Assembly: GCA_002309875.1 (NCBI GenBank)
Contig: DBYM01000062.1
Location: 38,558-54,456, forward strand
Direction: 5' to 3'
Origin: Cyanobacteria bacterium UBA1186
Lineage (GTDB): Bacteria; Cyanobacteriota; Vampirovibrionia; Gastranaerophilales; Gastranaerophilaceae
DNA: 15,899 nt
Each line of letters begins with the position of its first letter. The stretch's first letter is position 1. The position numbers were made by a program, and so were the translations under genes. This document shows, in pieces, positions 1 through 7,065 of the stretch. The notes beneath the pieces are model-generated. The model had not been told where the DNA came from. It ran no database searches and was given only the letters and a program-made list of their open reading frames with translations.

Positions 1-1016
1 CCGAATTCGCTTGTGAGAACACGTTTATCGGTGAGCGGAACTTTCTTGCCCTGCTTGATTTTTAATCCGCTCCATTTTTTGCTTAAATCTAAAATTTCGT
101 TACGGTATTGACCTGTTGTGTCATTTAAGATTTTTTGGAATTTTTCGACTCCGCCTGCCTGTTCAATAAGTTTTTCTTTTGCAAGTTTTACGGGATTAGC
201 CTGTTCAAGAACGGAAGCAATCTCTGTTTCTGCGAAACCTGCCTGTTTCATAAGATGTCTTGCAACAACTTTTTCTTCTGCGACTTTGGAAAGGTCTGTT
301 ACTCCAAAATCAGCCTGTAAGCCTTCAATAACCTCTTTGCTTAATGAAAGATTGTTTAAACGGAGCGGGCTGAATTTAACCTCACCTGTCTGAGCGTTTA
401 CGGCCGGAACTAAACCGAATTCCCTTGCCGCTTCGGCAAATTTTTCCATTGATCTTATTTCCGTGCTTAAAATTTCGCTTTTAGGCATCGGGTTTTCAGG
501 CATGGTCGGGTGTTTAACCATTGCACTTATTATCTTGCTTTTCATGGCAAATTCTTTTGTTTTCTGCCAGCCGTTTTTAATCCAACCCAAACCTGTTTTA
601 ACGGGTTTATTTTGGATTGCTTTTGAATTTTCGATATTGTCGCCGAGTTTTGCGGCCTTGCCCAAAATACTTTTTTCGTATTCCTTGTTGCAGGATTTGC
701 TGAATTTGTCGATACCCCAATTTATGCCGAAACACGTTGCAAGCATCATAAGCGGGTGTTCAAACCATGGAGTTATTAAATCCATTATATCCGCTTTTTT
801 AATTGCGTCCTTAACACTCTCTTTCTTCTTTTCCGCTTCGTAGGAATAGTAAATATCAGGTAATTCGACTGTCGGGACATCGTTAGGTACTTGTACATAA
901 GGGGTTTGAGGTTCAGTATAATCCATATTAACAGCAGGCATGAAAGGCAGTGCCGAAGCAGCCTTAAATCCCGGATTGGCCTGATATATGTTGATTTTCG
1001 GATTAATATTATTCAC
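1..1016 (-). CDS. Unknown large protein, 5' part only (runs off left edge)
   Basis: An open frame starts at a GTG (1014-1016) and continues without a stop to the window edge, giving 338 full codons. The GTG is chosen because an AAAAGG ribosome-binding site lies about 9 nt upstream and an in-frame TAA lies just before it. Residues 1-57 are low-complexity, rich in Asn, Pro and Ala. A moderately hydrophobic stretch (about 79-100, with EHPLMMLATCFGINWGI) could be a membrane-associated or buried helix, followed by a Lys-rich region (103-165). The remainder looks helical and charged (EKFAEAAREF, EKVVARHLMKQAGF). I recognise no family and see no catalytic motif. Codon use and GC resemble the neighbours, so transfer is not suggested. 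It is divergent from rpsL and probably has its own promoter (see 1045-1073). The frame is solid; the function is unknown. Confidence 0.8.
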   Translation of the reverse strand, partial: MNNINPKINIYQANPGFKAASALPFMPAVNMDYTEPQTPYVQVPNDVPTVELPDIYYSYEAEKKKESVKDAIKKADIMDLITPWFEHPLMMLATCFGINWGIDKFSKSCNKEYEKSILGKAAKLGDNIENSKAIQNKPVKTGLGWIKNGWQKTKEFAMKSKIISAMVKHPTMPENPMPKSEILSTEIRSMEKFAEAAREFGLVPAVNAQTGEVKFSPLRLNNLSLSKEVIEGLQADFGVTDLSKVAEEKVVARHLMKQAGFAETEIASVLEQANPVKLAKEKLIEQAGGVEKFQKILNDTTGQYRNEILDLSKKWSGLKIKQGKKVPLTDKRVLTSEF

Positions 1017-1044
1017 TACAAATTACCTTTTACAAACCTAACTA

Positions 1045-1073
1045 TTTATATAAAGTCATGTTTTTCATGAAAA
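1045..1073 (-). promoter_or_regulatory. Candidate sigma-70 promoter for the left-edge gene, with inverted repeat in the spacer
   Basis: On the minus strand TTTTCA (1073-1068) and TATAAA (1050-1045) are separated by 17 bp, which would place transcription start roughly 25 nt before the GTG at 1016. The spacer carries a perfect 5-5-5 inverted repeat, TCATG-ttttt-CATGA (1056-1070), well placed for a repressor. Promoter match is moderate and the operator is a guess. Confidence 0.45.
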
Positions 1074-1168
1074 TTGCCATGGTTTACGGAAAGTTTCGGT
1101 ATTTTGTAAAGTTTTGTAAAACATGCAGTAAATTTGTACCCTCATTAAGTCTAATATATTTACCCCCA

Positions 1169-1197
1169 TTGACATACAACCATGTTCATCTTACTAT
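1169..1197 (+). promoter_or_regulatory. Strong sigma-70 promoter of rpsL-rpsG
   Basis: TTGACA (1169-1174) is a perfect -35 box, followed after exactly 17 bp by TACTAT (1192-1197). Transcription would start near 1204 and leave a leader of about 155 nt before rpsL. This is the best -35 match in the window and fits a highly expressed ribosomal operon. Confidence 0.8.
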
Positions 1198-1239
1198 TTA
1201 CTTACACATAGTCGAAATTTTCGTGCTGATTTGACGGCA

Positions 1240-1265
1240 TGTGTGAATTTACACAGAGTAAATTC
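1240..1265 (+). promoter_or_regulatory. Overlapping inverted repeats in the rpsL leader
   Basis: Two inverted repeats share bases: TGTGT-gaattt-ACACA (1240-1255) and GAATTTAC-acaga-GTAAATTC (1245-1265). Both cannot form in one RNA molecule at the same time. The second is an 8-bp stem with a 5-nt loop but has no U-run after it, so it is not a simple terminator. A role in leader control, or as a protein-binding operator, is possible but unproven. Confidence 0.4.
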
Positions 1266-1359
1266 AAAAGTAAAGGCAGGTCGTTGCCGGAATAAGTAAG
1301 GGTTCCAGGACAAACAATGAATTTGCCTATGTATTAGAAAAGATTAAAAGGAGAAAAAA

Positions 1360-1740
1360 ATGCCTACAATTAACCAGTTAGTACGTTCAGAACGTAAAAA
1401 ACTAACAGACAAAACAAAATCTCCTGCTTTGATGGAATGCCCTCAAAGACGTGGAGTATGCACAAGGGTTTACACAACAACCCCTAAAAAACCAAACTCA
1501 GCATTAAGAAAAGTTGCCAGAGTAAGATTAACCAACGGATTTGAAGTTACTTCATATATCCCGGGTATCGGACATAATCTTCAGGAACACAGTGTTGTTC
1601 TTATAAGAGGCGGTCGTGTTAAGGACCTTCCCGGTGTTAGATACCATATCGTTCGCGGCACTTTGGATACGGCAGGCGTTGCTAACAGAGCACAGAGCCG
1701 TTCTAAATACGGTGCTAAAAGAGCGAAAGGAGGTAAATAA
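1360..1740 (+). CDS. rpsL: 30S ribosomal protein S12
   Basis: Protein of the decoding centre of the small ribosomal subunit. The 126-residue sequence is a textbook S12: MPTINQLVR at the N-terminus, the conserved TPKKPNSALRKVARVRL loop (about 41-57), GGRVKDLPGVRYHIVRG (about 84-100) and a basic C-terminus. Both loops that contact helix 44 and carry the classical streptomycin-resistance positions look wild-type (Lys43 and Lys44 present). Length is normal. AAGGAG sits 6 nt before the ATG. The stop TAA overlaps the rpsG start by one base (TAATG), so the two are translationally coupled. Transcribed from the promoter at 1169-1197. Confidence 0.98.
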   Translation: MPTINQLVRSERKKLTDKTKSPALMECPQRRGVCTRVYTTTPKKPNSALRKVARVRLTNGFEVTSYIPGIGHNLQEHSVVLIRGGRVKDLPGVRYHIVRGTLDTAGVANRAQSRSKYGAKRAKGGK

Positions 1741-2210
1741 TGTCAAGAAGATCTAAACCGGAAAGAAGAATTCCTGCAGCAGACCCTGTTTATAACAGCG
1801 TAGATGTTTCAAAATTCATTAACAGAGTTTTAAGACGCGGTAAAAAGTCTTTGGCAGAAAGAATCTTCTATTCAACAATTACAAAGATTGAAGAAAGAAC
1901 AAACGAAAAAGGTCTTGAAATCTTCCAAAAGGCTATCACCAATGCAACACCTTTATTGGAAGTTAAGGCTCGCCGTATCGGTGGTTCAACATATCAGGTG
2001 CCTATCGATGTTAAACCCGACAGAGGTTTTGCACTTGCTTCTTCATGGATTATTTCAGCAGCCAAGAACAGAAGCGGCAAATCTTTCGTAGAAAAATTAA
2101 CAAACGAATTGATTGATGCTTCAAACGGTAACGGTGCTGCATGCAAGAAACGTGAAGATACCCACAGAATGGCAGAAGCAAACAAGGCATTTGCACACTA
2201 TCGTTATTAA
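1740..2210 (+). CDS. rpsG: 30S ribosomal protein S7
   Basis: Primary assembly protein of the 30S head domain; binds the 3' major domain of 16S rRNA and lies near the E site. The 156 residues match the usual bacterial length and carry family signatures: MSRR at the start, INRVLRRGKKSLAERI (27-42), the GGSTYQVPIDV strand pair (81-91) and HRMAEANKAFAHYRY at the C-terminus. Start ATG overlaps the rpsL stop, and AAAGGAGG lies inside the rpsL 3' end. In many bacteria fusA and tuf follow; here a terminator follows at once and the next gene is convergent. In E. coli S7 represses its own operon at the rpsL-rpsG junction; the one-base overlap here would need a different arrangement. Confidence 0.98.
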   Translation: MSRRSKPERRIPAADPVYNSVDVSKFINRVLRRGKKSLAERIFYSTITKIEERTNEKGLEIFQKAITNATPLLEVKARRIGGSTYQVPIDVKPDRGFALASSWIISAAKNRSGKSFVEKLTNELIDASNGNGAACKKREDTHRMAEANKAFAHYRY

Positions 2211-2230
2211 TCCGAAAAATAACATATAAA

Positions 2231-2258
2231 AAGACCTGAGATTTTCTCAGGTCTTTTT
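2231..2258. terminator. Bidirectional rho-independent terminator
   Basis: GACCTGAGA (2233-2241) pairs with TCTCAGGTC (2245-2253) over a 3-nt loop, with flanking A and T runs extending the stem. A T-run follows on the plus strand (2254-2259), and a run of T also follows on the minus strand. It therefore can end both rpsL-rpsG and the convergent gene whose stop is at 2267. Confidence 0.9.
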
Positions 2259-2266
2259 TGTATTTA

Positions 2267-3145
2267 TTAATACAAGATATTTGTAAATCCTGTTGTAATA
2301 ACAACCATATTGTATTTGTCGGCTTTTGAGATAATATCTTTTTCTGCAAAAGGCAGGATAATAAGCCCGATTCTTCCCTGAGAAGCCACGTCAATATCGT
2401 GGATAGTCAAAGGCAGGTCTGAGGCAAGGATTGCATCTTTTGAACTGTCGCAGGAATAATCGAGTACAAATTCAATCGCTGCGGACTGAAGGCCCTGAGC
2501 GATTGCGTTTGTTTTCAGGTCTTTGGCGATTACTATTGCCTGAGAGTTGCAGTGCTTTGCGGTTTTCCATGCAAATACGGCATCTTCAATCTGTTCGGTT
2601 GTCGGTTTTGCTTTAGATACGATTTTAAAAGTATCTTTGTCAAGTTCGCTCAGGTTTGGAGTTTGTGTTAAAGTTCCGAGCGGTGTAACTTTTATATCGT
2701 TGGAAATATATTTTTTGTAATCCTTAAGCGGAGTTTTGACCGTAACATATCTGACATTTCTCGTATTCAGGATTTCAAGAGCATTTGCGGTAAACTTCGG
2801 AGCGGCAATGATGTTGGTATCTTTTAAAAATCTTGCGATTTCGCTGTCAACTTCTGTTGAAACAACGATTACTGATGTCATAAAATCAATCGGGTTTGAA
2901 TCCATAACCTTTTGTACGGCATCTGCAAGTGCCTGTCCGAGTGCTACTGCGCAAATTCCCGATCCTTTTACCGAGCAGGCGCAGTTTACATCATAAAATT
3001 CGCTTACGAGGTTTAAACCTTTTACAACGGAAATTAACTCGGTGTATGTTAAGTTTCCGCTAATTTCGTAATCTATTGTTTTGTCGTTTTCTTCAATCTC
3101 GGCTTTCTGAAACGTATTTTCACCATACGTTAATTCGGGTATCAT
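2267..3145 (-). CDS. Stand-alone AICAR-transformylase-like protein (PurH C-terminal fold), probably not a normal enzyme
   Basis: 292 residues that align end to end with the AICAR transformylase half of PurH; the IMP cyclohydrolase half is absent. Clear matches: LTYGENTFQKA (5-15; family LRYGENPHQ), NIIAAPKFTANALEIL (111-126), FKIVSKAKPTTEQIEDAVFAWK (173-194, quoted as anchors FKIVSK and FAWK), AIVIAK (203-208) and ILASD (239-243). Key motifs are changed: the catalytic VKHxNPCG is VKGSGICA (59-66), so the His is Gly61 while Lys60 remains; SAFGG is DFMTS; GAGQMSR is AQGLQSA; DAFFPF is DLPLTI; QPGGSIRD is LPFAEKD; the terminal RHFxH is TNILY. I infer a pseudoenzyme or a repurposed relative. Its ATG overlaps the stop of the PBP gene (TAATG) with GGAGG upstream, so the pair is co-translated. 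Confidence 0.8.
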   Translation of the reverse strand: MIPELTYGENTFQKAEIEENDKTIDYEISGNLTYTELISVVKGLNLVSEFYDVNCACSVKGSGICAVALGQALADAVQKVMDSNPIDFMTSVIVVSTEVDSEIARFLKDTNIIAAPKFTANALEILNTRNVRYVTVKTPLKDYKKYISNDIKVTPLGTLTQTPNLSELDKDTFKIVSKAKPTTEQIEDAVFAWKTAKHCNSQAIVIAKDLKTNAIAQGLQSAAIEFVLDYSCDSSKDAILASDLPLTIHDIDVASQGRIGLIILPFAEKDIISKADKYNMVVITTGFTNILY

Positions 3146-5349
3146 TAATCTGTTCCTCCTATCGGGGCTGTTGTCATGGGTATCGGCGCAAATTGGTCTG
3201 CAGCCGGCTCTTTTCTTTCTTCTTTAACCTCAATTTTCTTTGAAATTTCAGGTTTTTCTATTTTCTTTGGAGTTTCAATCTTTTTTGGAGCATCGGGTTT
3301 TTTAATAGGCAATATGGAAATCGGCTTGATTGAATCAGGTTTAACTACCGGAGGAGTATCGCTTATTTCTTCGTCCTGAATAGGCTCATCTCCCATAGCC
3401 TCCTGTTCATCAAAGGCTTTCTTTGCTTCGCTTTGAGTTATTACCGAAACCTTTGATGCCTTAAACGGCTGTAAAATAATTTCCGGATATTCAAAATCCG
3501 AATTTCCGTAAGGAGCGGTTGCAACAAGCATAACATCGTGCCAGATTCTTGCCGGAACACTGCCGCCTGTCAGTTCTCCCATTCTTGAGTTGTCGTCGTT
3601 ACCAACCCATACACCCGTAACAACGTCAGGCGTGAAACCTATAAAATAAGCATCTTTGCAGTCGTCTGTCGTACCCGTTTTTCCTGCTGCGGGTTTTCCT
3701 ATATCAGCGGCACGTCCTGTTCCGTTTTTGATAACTGTTTTCATAATTGCAGTCATTGTGGCGGCCGTATTTATATTTAAAACTTTGCTTGTGCGGGCTT
3801 TTTTAGCCTCGTACAAAACCGTTCCTCTTGAGGATTCGACTCTTTCGATTGCATAAGGTTCAACTCTGAAGCCGCCGTTTGCAAATACACCGTATGCTCT
3901 TGTCATTTCAAAAAGTTTTACACTGTTTGAGCCGAGTGAAATTGTGTAATCATAAGGTATCGGAGTTGTAATTCCCATTACTCTTGCGAGTTGTATAACA
4001 GGTCTTACGCCTATAGAATCCATAAGTCTTGCAGTACATACGTTTGATGAAATCATTAATGCGGTATATAGAGGAATCGGGCCTCTGTACTTGTTTCCGT
4101 AATTCTTCGGGGTCCAGTTTCCTATTCTTACCGGCAGGTCATCAATCATATCGTTCGGAGAATAACCTTTTTCTATGGCTGCGGTATATATAAACGGTTT
4201 AAATGCAGAGCCTGACGGCCTTATTGATTGCGTAACCCTGTCGTATTGGCTCTTTGAGTAATCTTTACCGCCCGCATATACAAGGATTCTTCCGTCAATC
4301 GGGCTGAATGAGAATACTGCCGCCTGATTTTTGTCGTTCTTTAATCCCCAGGAATTTAAGTTTGCGAGAATGGCTTCATTTGCTTTTACCTGTGCATCAT
4401 AGTTCAGTGTGGTTATGATTTTAAACCCGCCGTTTGTGATTTCTTCTTCGGTAAATCCGAGTTTCATAAGTTCTTTCATAACGTAATCACAGAAATACGG
4501 AGCCTTGTTTGTGGCATACATCATAGGCATCGTAGAAAGTGTAATCGGCTCGGCCTTTGCCTGCTGATAAGTGGCTTTGTTTATGTAGCGCATTTTGTAC
4601 ATTCTCAGAAGCACCTGATTTCTGCGTTTTTGAGCCAATTCGATGCTGTGATAAGGCGAATAAACTGAAGGCGCCTGTGGAAGTCCTGCTATCAGAGCCA
4701 TTTCGGAAAGAGTTAAGTCTTTCAAATCTTTGTTGAAATATATTTTTGCCGCACCTTTTACCCCGTATGCTCCGGAGCCTAAATAAACGTTATTCAGATA
4801 CATTTCCAAAATTTTGTCTTTGGAAACTGTTTTTTCGATTTGAGCAGCAACCTGAAGTTCTTTTATTTTTCTTGTGAACGTCTTTTCGTTAGAGAGGAAC
4901 AAAATTCTGGAAAGTTGCTGTGTTATTGTACTTGCACCCTGAACGACACGTCCTGCCAAAACATTTGCTACCATTGAACGGCATAAGCCCATTAAATCGT
5001 ATCCCGGGTGGCGGTAGAAGTTTTTGTCTTCCGTCGCAATAAGTGCCTGAACGAGTTGTTTCGGGACTTCTTTTAATTCAACATTTGAGAATGTGTATGC
5101 GGCAAAAGTCTTTATAACCTGACCGTCACTTGAGCAGAAGGTTGTTACAATGTTCGGTTTTAATGTATTAAGATTTTTAATCGGCGGAAGGGATATTAAA
5201 TACAATTTCAGAGCCATCATGCCCGCAAAAAACACGCCTATAACAAAAGCAAGAAGCATTGCAGTCAGTTTTAGAATCGGGCTTTCCAGAGAAATTCCGA
5301 TTGAAGAATTCTTTTTTCTCCGTCCTCTCGGAACGTTGTATGGTCTCAT
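3145..5349 (-). CDS. Class A penicillin-binding protein, glycosyltransferase plus transpeptidase (PBP1A type)
   Basis: Bifunctional peptidoglycan synthase that polymerises lipid II and cross-links stem peptides outside the inner membrane. Of 734 residues, 1-27 are a basic cytoplasmic tail and about 28-53 a single membrane anchor. The GT51 domain (about 75-250) has ATEDKNFYRHPG with catalytic Glu107, GASTITQQL (138-146) and RKIKELQVA with Glu164. The transpeptidase domain has SAFK (381-384, nucleophile Ser381), SSN (434-436) and KTGT (557-560). All catalytic residues are present. Beyond about 655 comes a disordered Pro/Lys/Glu tail with degenerate PKKIE repeats. The start ATG has AGAGG upstream and begins MRPYNVPRGRRKK. 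It leads a two-gene unit with the AICARFT-like protein. Which paralogue (ponA or mrcA type) cannot be settled here. Confidence 0.95.
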   Translation of the reverse strand: MRPYNVPRGRRKKNSSIGISLESPILKLTAMLLAFVIGVFFAGMMALKLYLISLPPIKNLNTLKPNIVTTFCSSDGQVIKTFAAYTFSNVELKEVPKQLVQALIATEDKNFYRHPGYDLMGLCRSMVANVLAGRVVQGASTITQQLSRILFLSNEKTFTRKIKELQVAAQIEKTVSKDKILEMYLNNVYLGSGAYGVKGAAKIYFNKDLKDLTLSEMALIAGLPQAPSVYSPYHSIELAQKRRNQVLLRMYKMRYINKATYQQAKAEPITLSTMPMMYATNKAPYFCDYVMKELMKLGFTEEEITNGGFKIITTLNYDAQVKANEAILANLNSWGLKNDKNQAAVFSFSPIDGRILVYAGGKDYSKSQYDRVTQSIRPSGSAFKPFIYTAAIEKGYSPNDMIDDLPVRIGNWTPKNYGNKYRGPIPLYTALMISSNVCTARLMDSIGVRPVIQLARVMGITTPIPYDYTISLGSNSVKLFEMTRAYGVFANGGFRVEPYAIERVESSRGTVLYEAKKARTSKVLNINTAATMTAIMKTVIKNGTGRAADIGKPAAGKTGTTDDCKDAYFIGFTPDVVTGVWVGNDDNSRMGELTGGSVPARIWHDVMLVATAPYGNSDFEYPEIILQPFKASKVSVITQSEAKKAFDEQEAMGDEPIQDEEISDTPPVVKPDSIKPISILPIKKPDAPKKIETPKKIEKPEISKKIEVKEERKEPAADQFAPIPMTTAPIGGTD

Positions 5350-5383
5350 TTGTATCCTCTTACAGAGTTTAAAACCTGCTCTT

Positions 5384-5410
5384 ATTATATTTTATCAGAG
5401 AAATATGCAA
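5384..5410 (-). promoter_or_regulatory. Candidate promoter of the PBP gene
   Basis: A perfect TATAAT lies at 5389-5384 on the minus strand, about 35 nt before the ATG. The nearest -35-like hexamer TTGCAT (5410-5405) is only 15 bp away, so spacing is poor. The -10 box is believable; the -35 is not secure. Confidence 0.4.
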
Positions 5411-5430
5411 CTGAGGAAGTTAAGAAAAAT

Positions 5431-5458
5431 TTGTGTAAACTTTTGTTAAATTTACAAA
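5431..5458 (+). promoter_or_regulatory. Candidate promoter of the HNH-like gene
   Basis: TTGTGT (5431-5436), a 16-bp spacer, then TACAAA (5453-5458). Start would fall near 5465, about 47 nt before the chosen ATG. The sequence is very AT-rich, so chance matches are likely. Confidence 0.3.
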
Positions 5459-5511
5459 ATATTTGAAAAAAATTTAATTTATGGGTTTTAACATGCTTGA
5501 AAAGAGGTTCT

Positions 5512-7065
5512 ATGATTTTTCCGGTAATGAACTTTAATAATTCTTTTATTCCTGCATCTCAGGTGAATTTTGAAGGCAGAAAATTTATTCCCGCAAAGGA
5601 AATAAAGAATTTGCATATGCTCACTTGTCCAAGATGCGGAGGACCGATAATCGAGCCTCAACTTCCCGTAGAAGCATACAGAAGCATTTCCCGTCCTTTA
5701 AGGATTATGCTTAAGAAGGGTTTTCTTGATGAGTCAAAGAAAAGACCTGAGATTTGGGCGGTTTTAAATAAGTTTGCGGAAGAAACTCCCAATTCGTCTC
5801 TTGATAAAATACTTGAGAATGAGGAAAAGCATACGATATTAAGACGTGCCATAGAGAAAAGCATCGCACCTGATGCTGATTTGAACGATGCGGAAGTTTA
5901 TAAAAGTTATAATTATATTTTTGACAAGATAGAAAACGGAATAAGAAAATCCTCAAGGCGTGAACTGCGTTCTTCGGGCGTAGTTATGAGGAAATTAAAA
6001 CAGTTTTTGCCGTATTTAAAAGAAATCGAGCAGAAAGAGCCGTTTAAAAACCAAATCAGGGCTAAGATAGGTGCATTTGAGGAATTAATATATTATTCAA
6101 ATAAATATCCTAACAAAACATTATCGGAAATTATCAACATGCCGGGGCATGTTAAATTTTTTACATCAATGAAAGAGGGTTTGGAAAAGGATTTCAGACA
6201 TAAGAAAAGCCTTTATTTTACCGAAATTCAGGAACTTCTGAAAAATAATCTTGATTGTCCGGAAGAAGAACTTTCGAAATTCCGCAACAAACTTGTTTAC
6301 GTTTTTCTCGGAAGCGATGAAGACCCCGGCTTCAGAAAGTATAATGCGTTAAATCTTGTCAGAGTTTTTCTTGAGAGAAAACACGGTGAAGAATTATATG
6401 AGCAGGTTGAGAAAATATTGGAAAAAGTTCCGGAAGCGAATTACAACAAATATACCGAATTGTGTCATTGTATCGGAGAAACCAATGACGCAAAAATCGT
6501 AGATTCAATTATAAAGCCTTATGTGGGAAGCAGCGAGCATTTGACTGCACTTTCCAGCGGGGGTGAAGACAAGCGGGACAATATAATGTCCATGCATAAA
6601 GACTGCAACGAAAGGCGCAGTAATAAACCTTATACCAAGTACATTCAGATTTATCCCGAAGTCCCGAATAACATATACAAACAGATAAGGGAAGTTTCCG
6701 AGCAGGTATATAAGGACAGAATGATTTCTTATGTCTATAACCTTTATCCTCTCTATGTTTCAAACGAATTAAGAAGAATAACGCACGGTTTAATTACTCC
6801 CAATGTTGAAGAATACCGACTGAAAGCCATGAAGAAAAGTTTGGCAAGAATCAGGGCAAATGAAGCAAAAATAAGACAAATAAGTATTCAGAGGGACAAA
6901 GCGTTGGTTGAAATAGTCAAAGGTAACGACACTCCCGAATTGAGAGAGCAGGCTGAAGTTTTGAGCAAAGAACTTCGTGAAACAATATACAAACAGGAGA
7001 ATGAAAGAAGCGTCTATGCAAGGCTCAGAAAATTTTCAATGGAATGGAGCCCTACAGAATCATAA
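5512..7065 (+). CDS. Unknown protein with split HNH-endonuclease-like zinc motif
   Basis: 517 residues from ATG 5512, chosen because AAAAGAGG precedes it; a TTG 15 nt upstream is less likely. After an Asn/Phe-rich N-terminus (1-25) comes LTCPRCGGPIIEP (37-49) with Cys39 and Cys42. Much later comes EHLTALSSGG (342-351), then Asn357, then HKDCNERRSNKPY (362-374). Together these resemble an HNH module (CxxC, then H..GG..N, then CxxCN), except the DH pair is EH and the second CxxC is HxxC. About 300 mostly helical, charged residues lie between the two parts. The C-terminus (about 430-505) looks coiled-coil. If the motif folds it could bind zinc and perhaps cut nucleic acid, but no nuclease activity can be claimed. 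It overlaps speB tail to tail by 14 bp. Confidence 0.65.
   Translation: MIFPVMNFNNSFIPASQVNFEGRKFIPAKEIKNLHMLTCPRCGGPIIEPQLPVEAYRSISRPLRIMLKKGFLDESKKRPEIWAVLNKFAEETPNSSLDKILENEEKHTILRRAIEKSIAPDADLNDAEVYKSYNYIFDKIENGIRKSSRRELRSSGVVMRKLKQFLPYLKEIEQKEPFKNQIRAKIGAFEELIYYSNKYPNKTLSEIINMPGHVKFFTSMKEGLEKDFRHKKSLYFTEIQELLKNNLDCPEEELSKFRNKLVYVFLGSDEDPGFRKYNALNLVRVFLERKHGEELYEQVEKILEKVPEANYNKYTELCHCIGETNDAKIVDSIIKPYVGSSEHLTALSSGGEDKRDNIMSMHKDCNERRSNKPYTKYIQIYPEVPNNIYKQIREVSEQVYKDRMISYVYNLYPLYVSNELRRITHGLITPNVEEYRLKAMKKSLARIRANEAKIRQISIQRDKALVEIVKGNDTPELREQAEVLSKELRETIYKQENERSVYARLRKFSMEWSPTES

Larger units (their letters stand above)
1017..1359. other. Divergent intergenic region with promoters and rpsL leader
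   Basis: This 343-bp stretch holds no convincing gene. It contains the promoter of the left-edge gene, two direct copies of TTTTGTAAA (1102-1110 and 1112-1120), the rpsL promoter (1169-1197) and a leader of about 155 nt. The leader has two overlapping inverted repeats (1240-1265), a short GGCA/TGCC pair (1275-1288) and a possible 6-codon mini-ORF (1317-1337). No tRNA or known riboswitch pattern is visible. Confidence 0.7.

Noticed and set aside
118..843. Two plus-strand frames (118-393 and 463-843)
   Set aside because: They are antisense to the continuous minus-strand frame that starts at 1016, which has better composition and a ribosome site.
1182..1211. Nine-codon frame MFILLFTYT before rpsL
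   Set aside because: It overlaps the -10 box of the rpsL promoter, so it is not in the transcript.
2267..3145. Calling the PurH-like protein a functional purH
   Set aside because: The cyclohydrolase half is absent and the catalytic His and other motifs of the transformylase half are replaced.
5497..5511. TTG start for the HNH-like gene
   Set aside because: The AAAAGAGG ribosome site overlaps it and correctly spaces ATG 5512.
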